Assembly (NCBI RefSeq): GCF_005862235.1
Contig: NZ_VCEK01000001.1
Span: 930,001-994,000 of the forward strand
DNA from: Saccharomonospora piscinae
GTDB taxonomy: Bacteria > Actinomycetota > Actinomycetes > Mycobacteriales > Pseudonocardiaceae
DNA: 64,000 nucleotides
Direction: 5' to 3'
This document shows, in pieces, positions 9,199 to 18,084 of this stretch. The notes under the pieces were generated by a model. The model was not told the DNA's origin. It did no database searches and worked only from the letters and a program-made list of their open reading frames with translations. The position numbers were made by a program, and so were the translations under genes. The stretch's first letter is position 1; every line of letters begins with the position of its first letter.

Positions 9199-10502
9199 TG
9201 CCCGAGCGTCGCGTCCATGGCGGCGCAGAACTGCTCCGCCGAGAGCTGCCCGGTGAACAGCTGTTCCAGGTTGGTCAGCAGCTCGTCGGCCTGGTTCGAC
9301 GGCAGCGCCTGGTCCCAGGACAGCTGGAAGTGCGGCGCCTCGCTCGCCAGCTCGTACACGAACGACAGGTAGTCGGGCGCGTCCGTGGCCGACAACTTGT
9401 CCTCGATCCCGCTCACGGGAGGCACCGAGCCGTTCTCCAGCAACGAGGTCACGTCGTCGTCGGTCATGAGCCCGTCGGCGAGATACGCCGCCGCGGCCTC
9501 GCGCTGCTCGGTCGTGGCGTCCGCGCTGACCGCCCAGTAGTTGGCCGGGTTGCCGACGATGTTGGCGGGGTCGCCCGCACCGCCCTCCACCGTGGGGAAG
9601 GTCGTCCAGCCGAGCTCACCGGACTCGATGAAGTCCGGGGCGGCGTCCTTGATGCTCGGATAGGCCCACGACCCCATCAGATACATCGCCGCCTTGTCGG
9701 TGTAGAGCAGGGCGGAATCGGCACCGGTGTCGGCGGCGATGGAGTTGTAGCCGTTGATGAACCCACCCGCGTCGACGAGTTCGCGGATCATCTCGGCCGC
9801 CCGCACCATCGCGGGATCGGACCACGCGCCGGGCTCGCCGGCGACGACGGCGTCGAACACCTCGGGGCCGCCGATGCGGTCGACCAGGTACTGCAGCCAC
9901 ATCAGCTGCGGCCACTTGCTCTGCCCGCCCATCGCGAACGGCGCGATCCCCGCGTCGTTGAACCTGGGCAGCAGGGCCATGAGCTCGTCCCAGGTCTCCG
10001 GCGGCTGCGCGTCGATCCGGTCGAACAACGCCCGGTTGAAGTACAGCACGACCGGCTGCATCCCGTTGTTCGGCAGGGCGTAGGTCTCGCCGTCGACCAC
10101 CCCGGTGTCGAGGACCGAGGGCAGGAACCGTTCGCCGACCGCCGCGTCATCGTCGAGGATCTCGGACATCGGCAGGACCTTGTCCGCGTCGACCCACTCC
10201 CGCAGCGAGCCACCGCCCCAGCCGAAGATCAGGGTAGGCGCGCCGCCCGCACCGATGGAGGTCCGGATCTTCTGCTTGTAGGCGTCGTTGGCGAAGAACT
10301 CGACGGCGAAGGCCTGGTCGGGGCTTCGCTCGGCCCAGTTGTCGAAGGACCCTCGGATGGTCTGCTCGTCGCCGCCCGTGAGCGCCCAGGCGTCGGCTCC
10401 CGACCCGCCGCCGGGGCCGCTCGTCCCGCACGCGGTGGACAGAGCCAGCACGGTCACCGCTCCCGCCGCGCAGAGCGTCCTGCGTCTCGTACCCAGTGCC
10501 AT
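9195..10502 (-). CDS. Sugar ABC transporter substrate-binding lipoprotein
   Basis: 435 aa from ATG 10502. N-terminal basic residues and a hydrophobic stretch end in the lipobox LSTAC, so it is a lipid-anchored extracytoplasmic receptor. The body fits family 1 solute-binding proteins (for example ALPNNGMQPVVLYFNRALFD, AAMYLMGSWAYPSI). An in-frame extension to 10592 would add residues before the signal peptide and is rejected. It is first in the operon and divergent from the LacI gene; the 157-bp gap contains palindromes. Confidence 0.93.
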   Translation of the reverse strand: MALGTRRRTLCAAGAVTVLALSTACGTSGPGGGSGADAWALTGGDEQTIRGSFDNWAERSPDQAFAVEFFANDAYKQKIRTSIGAGGAPTLIFGWGGGSLREWVDADKVLPMSEILDDDAAVGERFLPSVLDTGVVDGETYALPNNGMQPVVLYFNRALFDRIDAQPPETWDELMALLPRFNDAGIAPFAMGGQSKWPQLMWLQYLVDRIGGPEVFDAVVAGEPGAWSDPAMVRAAEMIRELVDAGGFINGYNSIAADTGADSALLYTDKAAMYLMGSWAYPSIKDAAPDFIESGELGWTTFPTVEGGAGDPANIVGNPANYWAVSADATTEQREAAAAYLADGLMTDDDVTSLLENGSVPPVSGIEDKLSATDAPDYLSFVYELASEAPHFQLSWDQALPSNQADELLTNLEQLFTGQLSAEQFCAAMDATLGQ

Positions 10503-10526
10503 GGCACGCCTTCCTCGTCGAAGGGA

Positions 10527-10540
10527 CCGAAATTTTTCGG
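10527..10540. promoter_or_regulatory. Possible LacI-family operator, ABC side
   Basis: Inverted repeat CCGAAA-TT-TTTCGG, 25 bp upstream of the binding-protein start. A related TTTCGAAA palindrome lies near the regulator gene. Assignment to the adjacent LacI protein is by position. Confidence 0.5.
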
Positions 10541-10624
10541 AAACCACTCGGGTGTGGATACGGACCATAGAAGCCGCTATCGGCCAGGTCAAGGGGTGAT
10601 TTTCACGCCAGAGCGGCTATACTT

Positions 10625-10642
10625 CTTTTCGAAAGTTTTCGA
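10625..10642. promoter_or_regulatory. Possible LacI-family operator, regulator side
   Basis: TTTCGAAA palindrome (10627-10634) inside a short direct repeat TTTTCGA-N3-TTTTCGA, just upstream of the GGAGG ribosome-binding site of the LacI gene. Its core (TTTCG/CGAAA) is shared with the 10527 site, which would let one repressor control both directions. Confidence 0.45.
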
Positions 10643-10659
10643 CAGATCGGAGGTCACGG

Positions 10660-11697
10660 GTGCCGACCGAAGCCACCCGGCGCACCACACTGGCGATGGT
10701 GGCCGACGCCGCGGGCGTATCCCTTCCCACCGCGTCCAAAGTGCTCAACGGACGCGGGGACGTCGCCTCCGCCACCCGCACCCGGGTCGAGGTGGCGGCA
10801 CGCGATCTCGGGTACGTCTCCCCGTCCGACCGCCGCGGCGGGCTGCCCGGCCGGACCGTGGATCTGGTGTTCGACGACCTCGTGAGCCCGTACTCGCTGG
10901 AGGTACTCAGCGGCGTGACCGAGGCGGGCACCGAGGCGGGTGTGGACGTCGTGGTCAACCGCGCGCCCCGCGACGACGCCGGGGCCCGCTCCGCCGACGA
11001 CTGGGCGGGCAGGCTCAAGGCCGCGGGACGGGAGGGGATCATCATCGTCACCTCCGAGCTGACCCTCGAACAGGTGGAGAGCTTCGACCGGGCCGGCCTG
11101 CCACTCGTGGTGATCGACCCGCTGAACCTGCCCAGGGTCGAGGTCACCAGCGTCGGCGCCACCAACTTCTCCGGTGGCCTGACCGCCACCGAGCACCTGC
11201 TCTCGCTCGGGCACCGGCGGATCGGTTTCGCGGGCGGACCGGAACGCGCCGCCTGCGGGCAGGCACGGCTGCACGGCCACCGCGCCGCGCTGGAGAAGAC
11301 CGGTGTCCGGCCCGAGCCGGACCTCGCGCTGCACGGTGCGTTCAGCTACCCGGCCGGCCTGGAGATGGGCACGCGCCTGCTCGACCTTCCCCGCCCGCCG
11401 ACCGCGATCTTCGCGGCCAGCGACACCACCGCGCTCGGCGTGGTGGAGGCCGCCCGCAGGCGTGGTCTGCGCGTGCCCGACGACCTCAGCGTGGTCGGTT
11501 TCGACGACACCATCCTGGCCACGCTCGCCACCCCGGCACTGACCGTGGTGCGTCAGCCGCTTCCGGACATGGGCCGGGTGGCGCTGCGCACGCTGCTGCG
11601 CCTGGCGGCCGGGGAGTCCCTCGATTCACACCACGTCGAACTGGCCACGCATCTCGTGGTGCGGGACTCGACGGCACCACCCCGAGGAGAACGATGA
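10660..11697 (+). CDS. LacI-family transcriptional repressor
   Basis: 345 aa from GTG 10660 with GGAGG at proper spacing. The N-terminal helix-turn-helix is typical (TLAMVADAAGVSLPTASKVLNGRGDV), with a periplasmic-binding-protein-like effector domain after it (TVDLVFDDLVSPYSLEVLSGV; DLSVVGFDDTILATLATPALTVVRQP). It overlaps the GH3 start by 4 bp, so regulator and glycosidase are co-translated, and it is divergent from the ABC operon. The likely inducer is the imported sugar or a GH3 product. Confidence 0.93.
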   Translation: MPTEATRRTTLAMVADAAGVSLPTASKVLNGRGDVASATRTRVEVAARDLGYVSPSDRRGGLPGRTVDLVFDDLVSPYSLEVLSGVTEAGTEAGVDVVVNRAPRDDAGARSADDWAGRLKAAGREGIIIVTSELTLEQVESFDRAGLPLVVIDPLNLPRVEVTSVGATNFSGGLTATEHLLSLGHRRIGFAGGPERAACGQARLHGHRAALEKTGVRPEPDLALHGAFSYPAGLEMGTRLLDLPRPPTAIFAASDTTALGVVEAARRRGLRVPDDLSVVGFDDTILATLATPALTVVRQPLPDMGRVALRTLLRLAAGESLDSHHVELATHLVVRDSTAPPRGER

Positions 11698-14006
11698 CCG
11701 AACAGGACTGGCACGACACCTCGCTGGAACCGGGACGGCGCGCCGCGGCGCTGCTGTCCGCGATGACGCTGGAGGAAAAGATCGCGCAGCTCGGCAGCGC
11801 CTGGCCGGGCAACGGCGCGGGTGGCGGCAACGTCGCCCCCATGCAGGACGTCTTCGCGCAAGGATCGGCCACCGCGGACCGGCGGGGCGCGCACGGACTC
11901 GGACATCTCACCAGGGTGTTCGGCACCGCGCCGGTCACGGTGGCCGAGGGCACGGCACGTGTGGTGCGGCTGCAGCGCGAGATCGTCGACCACACGCGAC
12001 TGCGCGTACCGGCGATCGTGCATGAGGAGTGCCTGACCGGGTTCACCACCTACGGCGCGGCGGTCTACCCGTCCCCCCTCGCGTGGGCATCGGCGTTCGA
12101 TCCCGGCCTCGTGGAGCGGATGGCCGCCGCGATCGGGGCCGACATGCGTGCGGTGGGCGTCCACCAGGGCCTGTCGCCGGTGCTGGACGTGGTGCGGGAC
12201 GCCCGGTGGGGCCGCGTCGAGGAAACCCTCGGTGAGGACCCCTACCTCGCGGGCACGCTGGGCACCGCCTACGTCCGGGGGCTACAGGGCGAGGGCGTGA
12301 TCGCGACCCTCAAGCACTTCGCCGGGTACTCCGCTTCCCGCGGCGCCCGCAACCACGCACCGGTCGCCATCGGTCCGCGCGAGCTGCGCGACGTGATCCT
12401 GCCGCCGTTCGAGATGGCCCTGCGGGAGGGCGGCGCCGACTCGGTGATGAACGCCTACGTCGATCTCGACGGCGTGCCGGCCGCGGCCGACGCCTCCCTG
12501 CTCGACGGCGTGCTGCGGGGCGAGTGGGGGTTCGAGGGTACCGTCGTGTCCGACTACTGGGCCGTGGCCTTCCTCGCGACCCAGCATCGCGTCGCCGCGA
12601 CCGCCGACGACGCCGGTGTGCTCGCCCTGCGCGCCGGCATCGACGTGGAACTGCCCGACACGCTCTGCTACGGCGACGGTCTGGCCGAGCGAGTGCGTCG
12701 CGGGGAGGTGCCCGAGGCGCTGGTGGACCGCTCGGTACTGCGCGTGCTGCGGCAGAAAGCGGCGCTGGGGCTGCTGGACGCGGACTGGGCACCGGAATCC
12801 ACAGTGGATTCCACCGTGGACCTCGACGCGCCACGGCACCGAGCGCTCGCCAGGGACCTCGCGGAACGGTCGGTGGTGCTGCTGGCCAACGACGGGGCGC
12901 TTCCCCTGCCACCGGCGACCCGCCGGATCGCGCTCGTCGGGCCGTGTGCCGACGACCCGCTGACCTTCCTCGGCTGCTACTCCTACCCCAACCACGTCCT
13001 TCCCCGGTATCCCGATCTCGACCGGGGGCTCGACGTGCCGTCGCTGGCGGAGGCGTTGCGGGCCGAGCTGCCGGGAGCGCGACTGGACGTGGTCCCCGGC
13101 TGCGAGGTGCGCGACGACGACCGCTCCGGGTTCGCCGAGGCGGTGGCGGCGGCCTCGGAGGCGGAGGTGTGCGTCGCGGTGGTCGGCGACCGTGCCGGCA
13201 TGTTCGGCGAGGGCACCTCGGGAGAGGGCTGCGACGCGCCGGACCTGCGCCTGCCCGGTGTGCAGGACGAGCTGCTCTCGGCGCTGCTCGCGACCGGGAC
13301 GCCCGTCGTCGTGGTGGTCGTGTCGGGCCGCCCGTACGCGCTGGGCGCCCACGCCGGCAGGGCCGCGGCGCTGGTGCAGGCGTTCCTGCCCGGTGAGGAG
13401 GGCGGCAGCGCGCTCGCGACCGTCCTGTCCGGCCGCACGATGCCCTCCGGCAGGCTGCCGGTGCAGGTGCCGCGGGACCCGGGCGGGCAGCCCACGACGT
13501 ACCTGCGTCCCCCGCTGGGCGGCGACAGCGAGGGGATCAGCAACCTCGATCCCACTCCCCTGTTCCCGTTCGGCCACGGCCTGTCGTACACGACGTTCGC
13601 CTACGAGGACCTGGCGCTGTCGGCCGAGCAGATCCCGACCGACGGCAGTGTGGAGATCGCCGTGACCGTCCGCAACACCGGCGACCGCGCGGGTTCGGAG
13701 GTGGTGCAGCTCTACCTCAACGACGTGCAGGCACAGGTCACGCGGCCGGTGCGGCAGCTGGCCGGGTTCGCCCGGGTGGACCTCGCGCCCGGGCGGAGCG
13801 CGCGGGTGACGTTCACGCTGCACGCCGACCGCACGAGCTTCACCGGCCTCGATCTGCGCCGCATCGTGGAGCCGGGACGCATCGAGGTCGAGGTGGGCCG
13901 CTCGGCGGAGGATCTGCCCTGCACGACGTCGTTCGAGCTGACCGGCCCCGTCCGCGAGGTGGGCCACGACCGCGTACTCACCACGCCGGTCACCGTGACG
14001 CGGTAA
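11694..14006 (+). CDS. Glycoside hydrolase family 3 (beta-glucosidase/beta-xylosidase)
   Basis: 770 aa from ATG 11694, overlapping the LacI stop (ATGA). The N-terminal (beta/alpha)8 domain carries LSPVLDVVRDARWGRVEETLGEDPYL and LKHFAGYSASRGARNH; the nucleophile Asp is in TVVSDYWAV. The second alpha/beta domain and a C-terminal fibronectin-III-like domain (VEIAVTVRNTGDRAGSEVVQLYL) complete the usual three-domain plan. No signal peptide is visible, so it acts in the cytoplasm on sugar brought in by the ABC system. GH3 specificity cannot be fixed by eye. Confidence 0.94.
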   Translation: MTEQDWHDTSLEPGRRAAALLSAMTLEEKIAQLGSAWPGNGAGGGNVAPMQDVFAQGSATADRRGAHGLGHLTRVFGTAPVTVAEGTARVVRLQREIVDHTRLRVPAIVHEECLTGFTTYGAAVYPSPLAWASAFDPGLVERMAAAIGADMRAVGVHQGLSPVLDVVRDARWGRVEETLGEDPYLAGTLGTAYVRGLQGEGVIATLKHFAGYSASRGARNHAPVAIGPRELRDVILPPFEMALREGGADSVMNAYVDLDGVPAAADASLLDGVLRGEWGFEGTVVSDYWAVAFLATQHRVAATADDAGVLALRAGIDVELPDTLCYGDGLAERVRRGEVPEALVDRSVLRVLRQKAALGLLDADWAPESTVDSTVDLDAPRHRALARDLAERSVVLLANDGALPLPPATRRIALVGPCADDPLTFLGCYSYPNHVLPRYPDLDRGLDVPSLAEALRAELPGARLDVVPGCEVRDDDRSGFAEAVAAASEAEVCVAVVGDRAGMFGEGTSGEGCDAPDLRLPGVQDELLSALLATGTPVVVVVVSGRPYALGAHAGRAAALVQAFLPGEEGGSALATVLSGRTMPSGRLPVQVPRDPGGQPTTYLRPPLGGDSEGISNLDPTPLFPFGHGLSYTTFAYEDLALSAEQIPTDGSVEIAVTVRNTGDRAGSEVVQLYLNDVQAQVTRPVRQLAGFARVDLAPGRSARVTFTLHADRTSFTGLDLRRIVEPGRIEVEVGRSAEDLPCTTSFELTGPVREVGHDRVLTTPVTVTR

Positions 14007-14031
14007 GCGATCCCGTCATCGCACCCTTCCC

Positions 14032-14082
14032 CACCGACGGGTCTCGCTCGCTCGCCGACCAGGCGCGCGAGACCCGTCGGTG
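14032..14082 (+). terminator. Terminator after GH3
   Basis: Perfect 16-bp stem, CACCGACGGGTCTCGC (14032-14047) with its complement at 14067-14082, 26 bp after the GH3 stop. No U-tract. Confidence 0.8.
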
Positions 14083-14104
14083 GCGGGTGGCAGTATCTCC
14101 CGCC

Positions 14105-14692
14105 ATGAGCATCGAGGCGAAGACCGTGCTGCACCGCTACCTGCGCGACGGCCGTGCGGCGCTGCTGTGGAAGCTGGAAGGGCTCGGGGACTACGACGTC
14201 CGCCGCCCGCTGACTCCCACGGGCACCAACCTGCTCGGTCTCGTCAAGCACCTCGCGGGATGCGAGGCCGATTACTTCGGCGCGACGTTCCACCGGCCCT
14301 GCCCCGAACCGATGCCCTGGCTCGCCGACGACGCCGAGCCCAACGCCGACATGTGGGCGAGCGCCGACGAGTCCCGTGCCGACGTCCTCGGCCTCTACGA
14401 GCGGGTCAGCGCCCACTCGGACGCCACCATCGGCGCGCTCGACCTCGGCGCACCCGGCGTGGTCCCGCACTGGCCCGGCGAGCGTGGACACGTCACGCTG
14501 CACGCCATCCTCGTCCACATGATCGCCGAGACCCACCGGCACGCCGGGCACGCGGACCTCGTCCGCGAACTCGTCGACGGCGCAGCCGGACTCCGCCGCG
14601 ACACGGGCAACCTGCCCGACGCCGACGCCAGCTGGTGGCGTGAGTACCACGCCAGACTCGAACGCGTCGCGCGCGAGGCCGGGCGTCCCTAG
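14105..14692 (+). CDS. DinB/DUF664 family protein
   Basis: 195 aa from ATG 14105. It matches the four-helix DinB-like fold of DUF664: [15 protein letters not shown], then [21 protein letters not shown] near the C-terminus, giving the spaced His residues expected for the divalent metal site. Actinobacterial relatives include mycothiol-dependent enzymes, but no specific reaction can be assigned. Its 3' end overlaps the nhaA stop by 4 bp on the opposite strand, so the two are convergent. Confidence 0.85.
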   Translation: MSIEAKTVLHRYLRDGRAALLWKLEGLGDYDVRRPLTPTGTNLLGLVKHLAGCEADYFGATFHRPCPEPMPWLADDAEPNADMWASADESRADVLGLYERVSAHSDATIGALDLGAPGVVPHWPGERGHVTLHAILVHMIAETHRHAGHADLVRELVDGAAGLRRDTGNLPDADASWWREYHARLERVAREAGRP

Positions 14693-15996
14693 CGGTCCTG
14701 CTCGTCGGTGCGCTCGTAGACGTCGGGGACGCCGTCCTTGTTCGCGTCGACGGTCTCCTCCTCGTGGATGCGCCGGTAGGTGCGGTTGCGGATGCGGAGC
14801 ACGATCGTGCCCAGCACCGCGGCGGCCAGCGAGCCGGTCAGGATCGCGACACGCACGACGTCGTCGGCGTCGCTGCCCTCACCGAACGCGAGTTCCCCGA
14901 TCAGCAGCGAGACGGTGAACCCGATACCGGCGAGGAACGAGATGCCGACCGCGTCGATCCACTTCAACCCCTCGGCCAGCTTCGCGTGGGTGAGCTTGGA
15001 GACGAGCCATGTGGTGCCGAGAATGCCGACGCTCTTACCGACCACGAGCCCGAGCATGATGCCCATCGCGATCGGGTCGGTCAGCGCCGAGGTGAGCCCG
15101 CTCCAGCCCCCGACCTGGACCCCGGCGGCGGTCAGCGCGAACACCGGCACCGCGACCCCCGCCGACAGCGGCCGGAACCGGTGCTCGAAGTGCTCGGCCA
15201 GCCCCGGCCCCGCGTCCGGGCCACCGGCGGCCTGGCTGCGGATCACCGGCACCGCGAGCCCCAGCAGCACCCCGGCCACGGTGGCGTGGACGCCCGACTC
15301 GTGGACGAGCACCCACGTGAGCACCGCCAGCGGCAGTAGCAGCCACCACGAGCGGACCCGGCGCTGCACGAGCACGGTGAACAGCGCCAGCGGGACCAGC
15401 GAGCCGAGCAGCGCGCCCACCGCGAGATCGTCGGTGTAGAAGGCGGCGATGATGGTGATCGCGATCAGATCGTCCACGACGGCCAGGGTGAGCAGGAACG
15501 TGCGCAGCGCCGTGGGCAGGAACCGGCCCACCACCGCGAGCACGGCCAGCGCGAAGGCGATGTCGGTGGCGGCGGGGATGGCCCATCCCTCGGTCGCGCC
15601 GCCCGCGTTGACGAGCAGGTACAGCAACGCGGGCAGCACCACACCGCCGACGGCGGCGGCGACGGGTACCGCCGCCTTGCGCGGATCGCGCAGGTCACCG
15701 GCGACGAACTCCCGTTTCAGTTCGAGTCCCGCGACGAAGAAGAAGATGGCCAGCAGGCCGTCGGCCGCCCAGGTCGCGATCGAGAGGTCGAGGTGCAGGG
15801 CGGCGGGCCCGATCGTGAACGAGCGGAAGTCCTCGTAGGCCGACGACCACGGGGAGTTGGCCCACACCAGCGCGATGACCGCGCCGGCCAGCAGCAACGC
15901 ACCACCGATCGTCTCCTTGCGGAGAATGTCCGCGATCCGGCTGGCCTCGCGCCAGGAGCCGCGGCCGAAGACAGTGCCGTTGCGAGATGCGTGCAC
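14689..15996 (-). CDS. nhaA: Na+/H+ antiporter NhaA
   Basis: 435-aa integral membrane antiporter that expels Na+ in exchange for H+. GTG start at 15996 with GGAGGT six bases upstream. The family signature regions are present: [20 protein letters not shown] and [16 protein letters not shown], which contain the paired Asp residues of the ion site, and [14 protein letters not shown]. The C-terminus (about 40 aa, charged, ending EERTDEQDR-like) is longer than in E. coli. A single-gene unit. Confidence 0.95.
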   Translation of the reverse strand: MHASRNGTVFGRGSWREASRIADILRKETIGGALLLAGAVIALVWANSPWSSAYEDFRSFTIGPAALHLDLSIATWAADGLLAIFFFVAGLELKREFVAGDLRDPRKAAVPVAAAVGGVVLPALLYLLVNAGGATEGWAIPAATDIAFALAVLAVVGRFLPTALRTFLLTLAVVDDLIAITIIAAFYTDDLAVGALLGSLVPLALFTVLVQRRVRSWWLLLPLAVLTWVLVHESGVHATVAGVLLGLAVPVIRSQAAGGPDAGPGLAEHFEHRFRPLSAGVAVPVFALTAAGVQVGGWSGLTSALTDPIAMGIMLGLVVGKSVGILGTTWLVSKLTHAKLAEGLKWIDAVGISFLAGIGFTVSLLIGELAFGEGSDADDVVRVAILTGSLAAAVLGTIVLRIRNRTYRRIHEEETVDANKDGVPDVYERTDEQDR

Positions 15997-16295
15997 CCTG
16001 TTACCTCCAGAAAGTCCGAGTCGTACCCGTTCTCGCCGACCAGACTTCCCGGCACACCTGGCGCTCAGCGTAAGGCACCCAACCGGGTGAATCGGACATC
16101 CCAGGTGCCGTCGTGTGTCGCCCGATCGGACGGCCGCGCGAACGCCCTGGTCAGCGACCCGGTTACCACCCGCCGAGCGGCGTGAGACACACCACGTCCC
16201 TACCCGCGTTGCCGAGTGAGCCCTGCCGCATCGGCGTGAGCTCGGTCAGCGGCACCGCCCGCGCGTCGTCACGACGACGGCGGCCAGGGTCCGGG
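15997..16295. other. Intergenic, nhaA upstream region
   Basis: 299 bp between the nhaA start and the stop of the APH-like gene. It contains the nhaA ribosome-binding site next to 15996. I see no convincing ORF, RNA or strong palindrome in it; short reading frames here lack family similarity. Confidence 0.6.
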
Positions 16296-17345
16296 TCACG
16301 GTGATCTTCGTAGGAAGTCCGGGCCGAGGGCCTGCGCCAGCAGCCCGGTGGGCGAGAGCACGGAGCGGACGTGACCGAGGTGGGTCTCCCGCAGTGCGGG
16401 CGTGGCCGCCGCGTCCAGCACGACGGTGGCGGGCTCGGCCACATCCTCCAGCACGCGCACGCAGCGGTAGTAGGTGAGCAACTCGGCGTCGGCGTCCTGC
16501 GCGCGACCGTAGCCGCGGCGGAACCGTTCCCGCTGCCGGGGTGTCACGGGCAGGTCGGCGAGCACGCCGCCGCCGAGCACGAACATGAGGTCGCGCTCCG
16601 GCGGAGCCAGCACGGCGTCGTCGAAGTCGAGCAGTGCCACGGCACCGGGGCCCGTGCTGACGACGTTGCCCCGATGCGGATCGCCGTGGCACGGCACGAA
16701 CCGGGCCGCCTCGACCCGCCGTGCCAGCCGGTCGGCCGAGGACAGCACCCGCTCCCGCACCGCGTGCAGCGCGCTGCGGTGCCGGCCCCACTCCGTCGCG
16801 AGCCGGGCGTGGTGTGCGGTCGCGGCGCTGGGGTCCCCGCCGAGAGCGGAGTCGACCCGGTCGAACACCGTGACCCAGTGGCCGGGGTCGAACCGCTCCC
16901 GGGGCACGAGGCGGCGCGACTCGGCGTCCAGGGGCAGTGCGTGCAGGTGCGCGAGCAGCCGTCCGTAGGACTCCCAACCGTGCCGGTCCGGCGTGACGTC
17001 GGTGGCGGAGTGGCTCGATGGGCCGTCGAGCCACTCCGCCACCGACACCCGGCTGCCGTCGACCTCCACCCACAGCCGCCCGTCGCGGGTCCGGACCGGA
17101 CACGGCGTACCACCCGGGCAGGCGGTGGCCAGTGCCGCGGCCACCACGAGCCCACCGGGCGAGCCGCCCGAGGTGCGTTTGACGGCGAAGCGGCGGCCGG
17201 CCCGGTCGGTGACCCGGAGCAGGGACGCGGCGAGATCCGCGCCACCGGCGACGGGCGCGACGTCGTGCACGACGATGCCGTAGTGCGTGGCCAGCAGACC
17301 GGCCGTGTCCCGCCGCGTCGCCACGGCGTCGCGGTCGACCTCCAC
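16296..17345 (-). CDS. APH-family small-molecule kinase-like protein
   Basis: 349 aa from GTG 17345, two bases after the methyltransferase stop, so the two form an operon. The APH (phosphotransferase enzyme family) core is visible: an N-lobe Lys in RRFAVKRTSGG, the catalytic loop VPCHGDPHRGNV and the metal-binding LLDFDDAVLAPPERDL. Relatives phosphorylate antibiotics, homoserine, choline or sugars, and no substrate can be assigned. A much longer open frame in the same phase runs on through the methyltransferase gene but is a shadow there. Confidence 0.85.
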   Translation of the reverse strand: MEVDRDAVATRRDTAGLLATHYGIVVHDVAPVAGGADLAASLLRVTDRAGRRFAVKRTSGGSPGGLVVAAALATACPGGTPCPVRTRDGRLWVEVDGSRVSVAEWLDGPSSHSATDVTPDRHGWESYGRLLAHLHALPLDAESRRLVPRERFDPGHWVTVFDRVDSALGGDPSAATAHHARLATEWGRHRSALHAVRERVLSSADRLARRVEAARFVPCHGDPHRGNVVSTGPGAVALLDFDDAVLAPPERDLMFVLGGGVLADLPVTPRQRERFRRGYGRAQDADAELLTYYRCVRVLEDVAEPATVVLDAAATPALRETHLGHVRSVLSPTGLLAQALGPDFLRRSP

Positions 17346-17347
17346 TC

Positions 17348-17956
17348 TCAACCGACCCTCAGCACGCTCACCGCGAAGTCGGAGTCCTCGGTGAACGGAT
17401 CGAGTTCCCAGGTGGCGAACCGGTGTTCCAGCGTCAGCCCGGCGGCCACGACGTCGTCGTCGAACCGCGCGAACGGATAGGTCCGCTCGCGCCGGAACCC
17501 GAGCACGATCCGCCCGCCCTTGCGCACGCAGTCGCGCAGGTGCCGCAGGACCTCCCGCTCGGAGTCCGGAGCGAGGAACACCATCACGTTGCCCGGCACC
17601 ACGGCGAGGTCGAACGGCTCGACCGGCTCCGTCTCGCCCAGCGACGCCAGGTCCACGGTCGCCAGATCGCCGACCACCCAGCGCGGTCCGGGGTGGTCCC
17701 GCTCCGCGGCCTCGATCAGCACCGGATCGGCGTCGACCCCGACGACGGTGTGTCCGCGCTCGTGCAGGACCGCGCCCACCCGGCCCGGCCCGCAACCGGC
17801 GTCCAGGATTCGCGAGGCGGGCGGCACCATCGCGTCGATCAGCCGCGCCTCCCCTGCCAGGTCCGCGCCCTCGTCCGCCATCGTGCGGAACCGTTCGACG
17901 TACCACTCGGAGTGGCCGGGCGTGGTGTCGGTGAACCACCGGGGTCGAGTCGTCAT
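17348..17956 (-). CDS. Class I SAM-dependent methyltransferase
   Basis: 202 aa. Motif I is ILDAGCGPGRVGAVLHERG, followed by the acidic residue in VVGVDADP and a post-I segment DLATVDLASLG. The pattern (WFTDTTPGHSEWYVERFRTM at the N-terminus) is common in actinobacterial small-molecule methyltransferases. First gene of a two-gene unit with the APH-like protein; divergent from the GH39-like gene. Substrate unknown. Confidence 0.88.
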   Translation of the reverse strand: MTTRPRWFTDTTPGHSEWYVERFRTMADEGADLAGEARLIDAMVPPASRILDAGCGPGRVGAVLHERGHTVVGVDADPVLIEAAERDHPGPRWVVGDLATVDLASLGETEPVEPFDLAVVPGNVMVFLAPDSEREVLRHLRDCVRKGGRIVLGFRRERTYPFARFDDDVVAAGLTLEHRFATWELDPFTEDSDFAVSVLRVG

Positions 17957-18010
17957 GGCTCCATCCTGCCCGGAGCGGGCCGCGTTCCTACGGAGGGTTT
18001 CGATACGTTT

Positions 18011-18037
18011 GCGTAGCTACGTCAGCGTAGCTATATT
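18011..18037 (+). promoter_or_regulatory. Promoter/operator of the GH39-TetR operon
   Basis: The 10-bp palindrome CGTAGCTACG (18012-18021) is followed by a second GCGTAGCTA copy that runs into TATATT (18032-18037), a plausible -10 box about 47 bp before the GH39-like ATG. The direct/inverted TAGCTA elements overlapping the -10 box suggest a repressor site, most simply for the TetR gene at the end of this operon. Confidence 0.5.
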
Positions 18038-18084
18038 GGCGTTCCCGGGTCCTCACCGACCCCGCTCACGAAAGGTCCACCACC

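Noticed and set aside
9177-14006. A single 1609-codon plus-strand frame
   Set aside because: Only the part from ATG 11694 is the GH3 enzyme; the rest is a stop-free shadow of the binding-protein and LacI genes caused by high GC.
16296-17956. Methyltransferase/APH-like pair as an antibiotic-resistance cassette
   Set aside because: Both are generic family members, with no resistance-specific motif and no mobile-element context.
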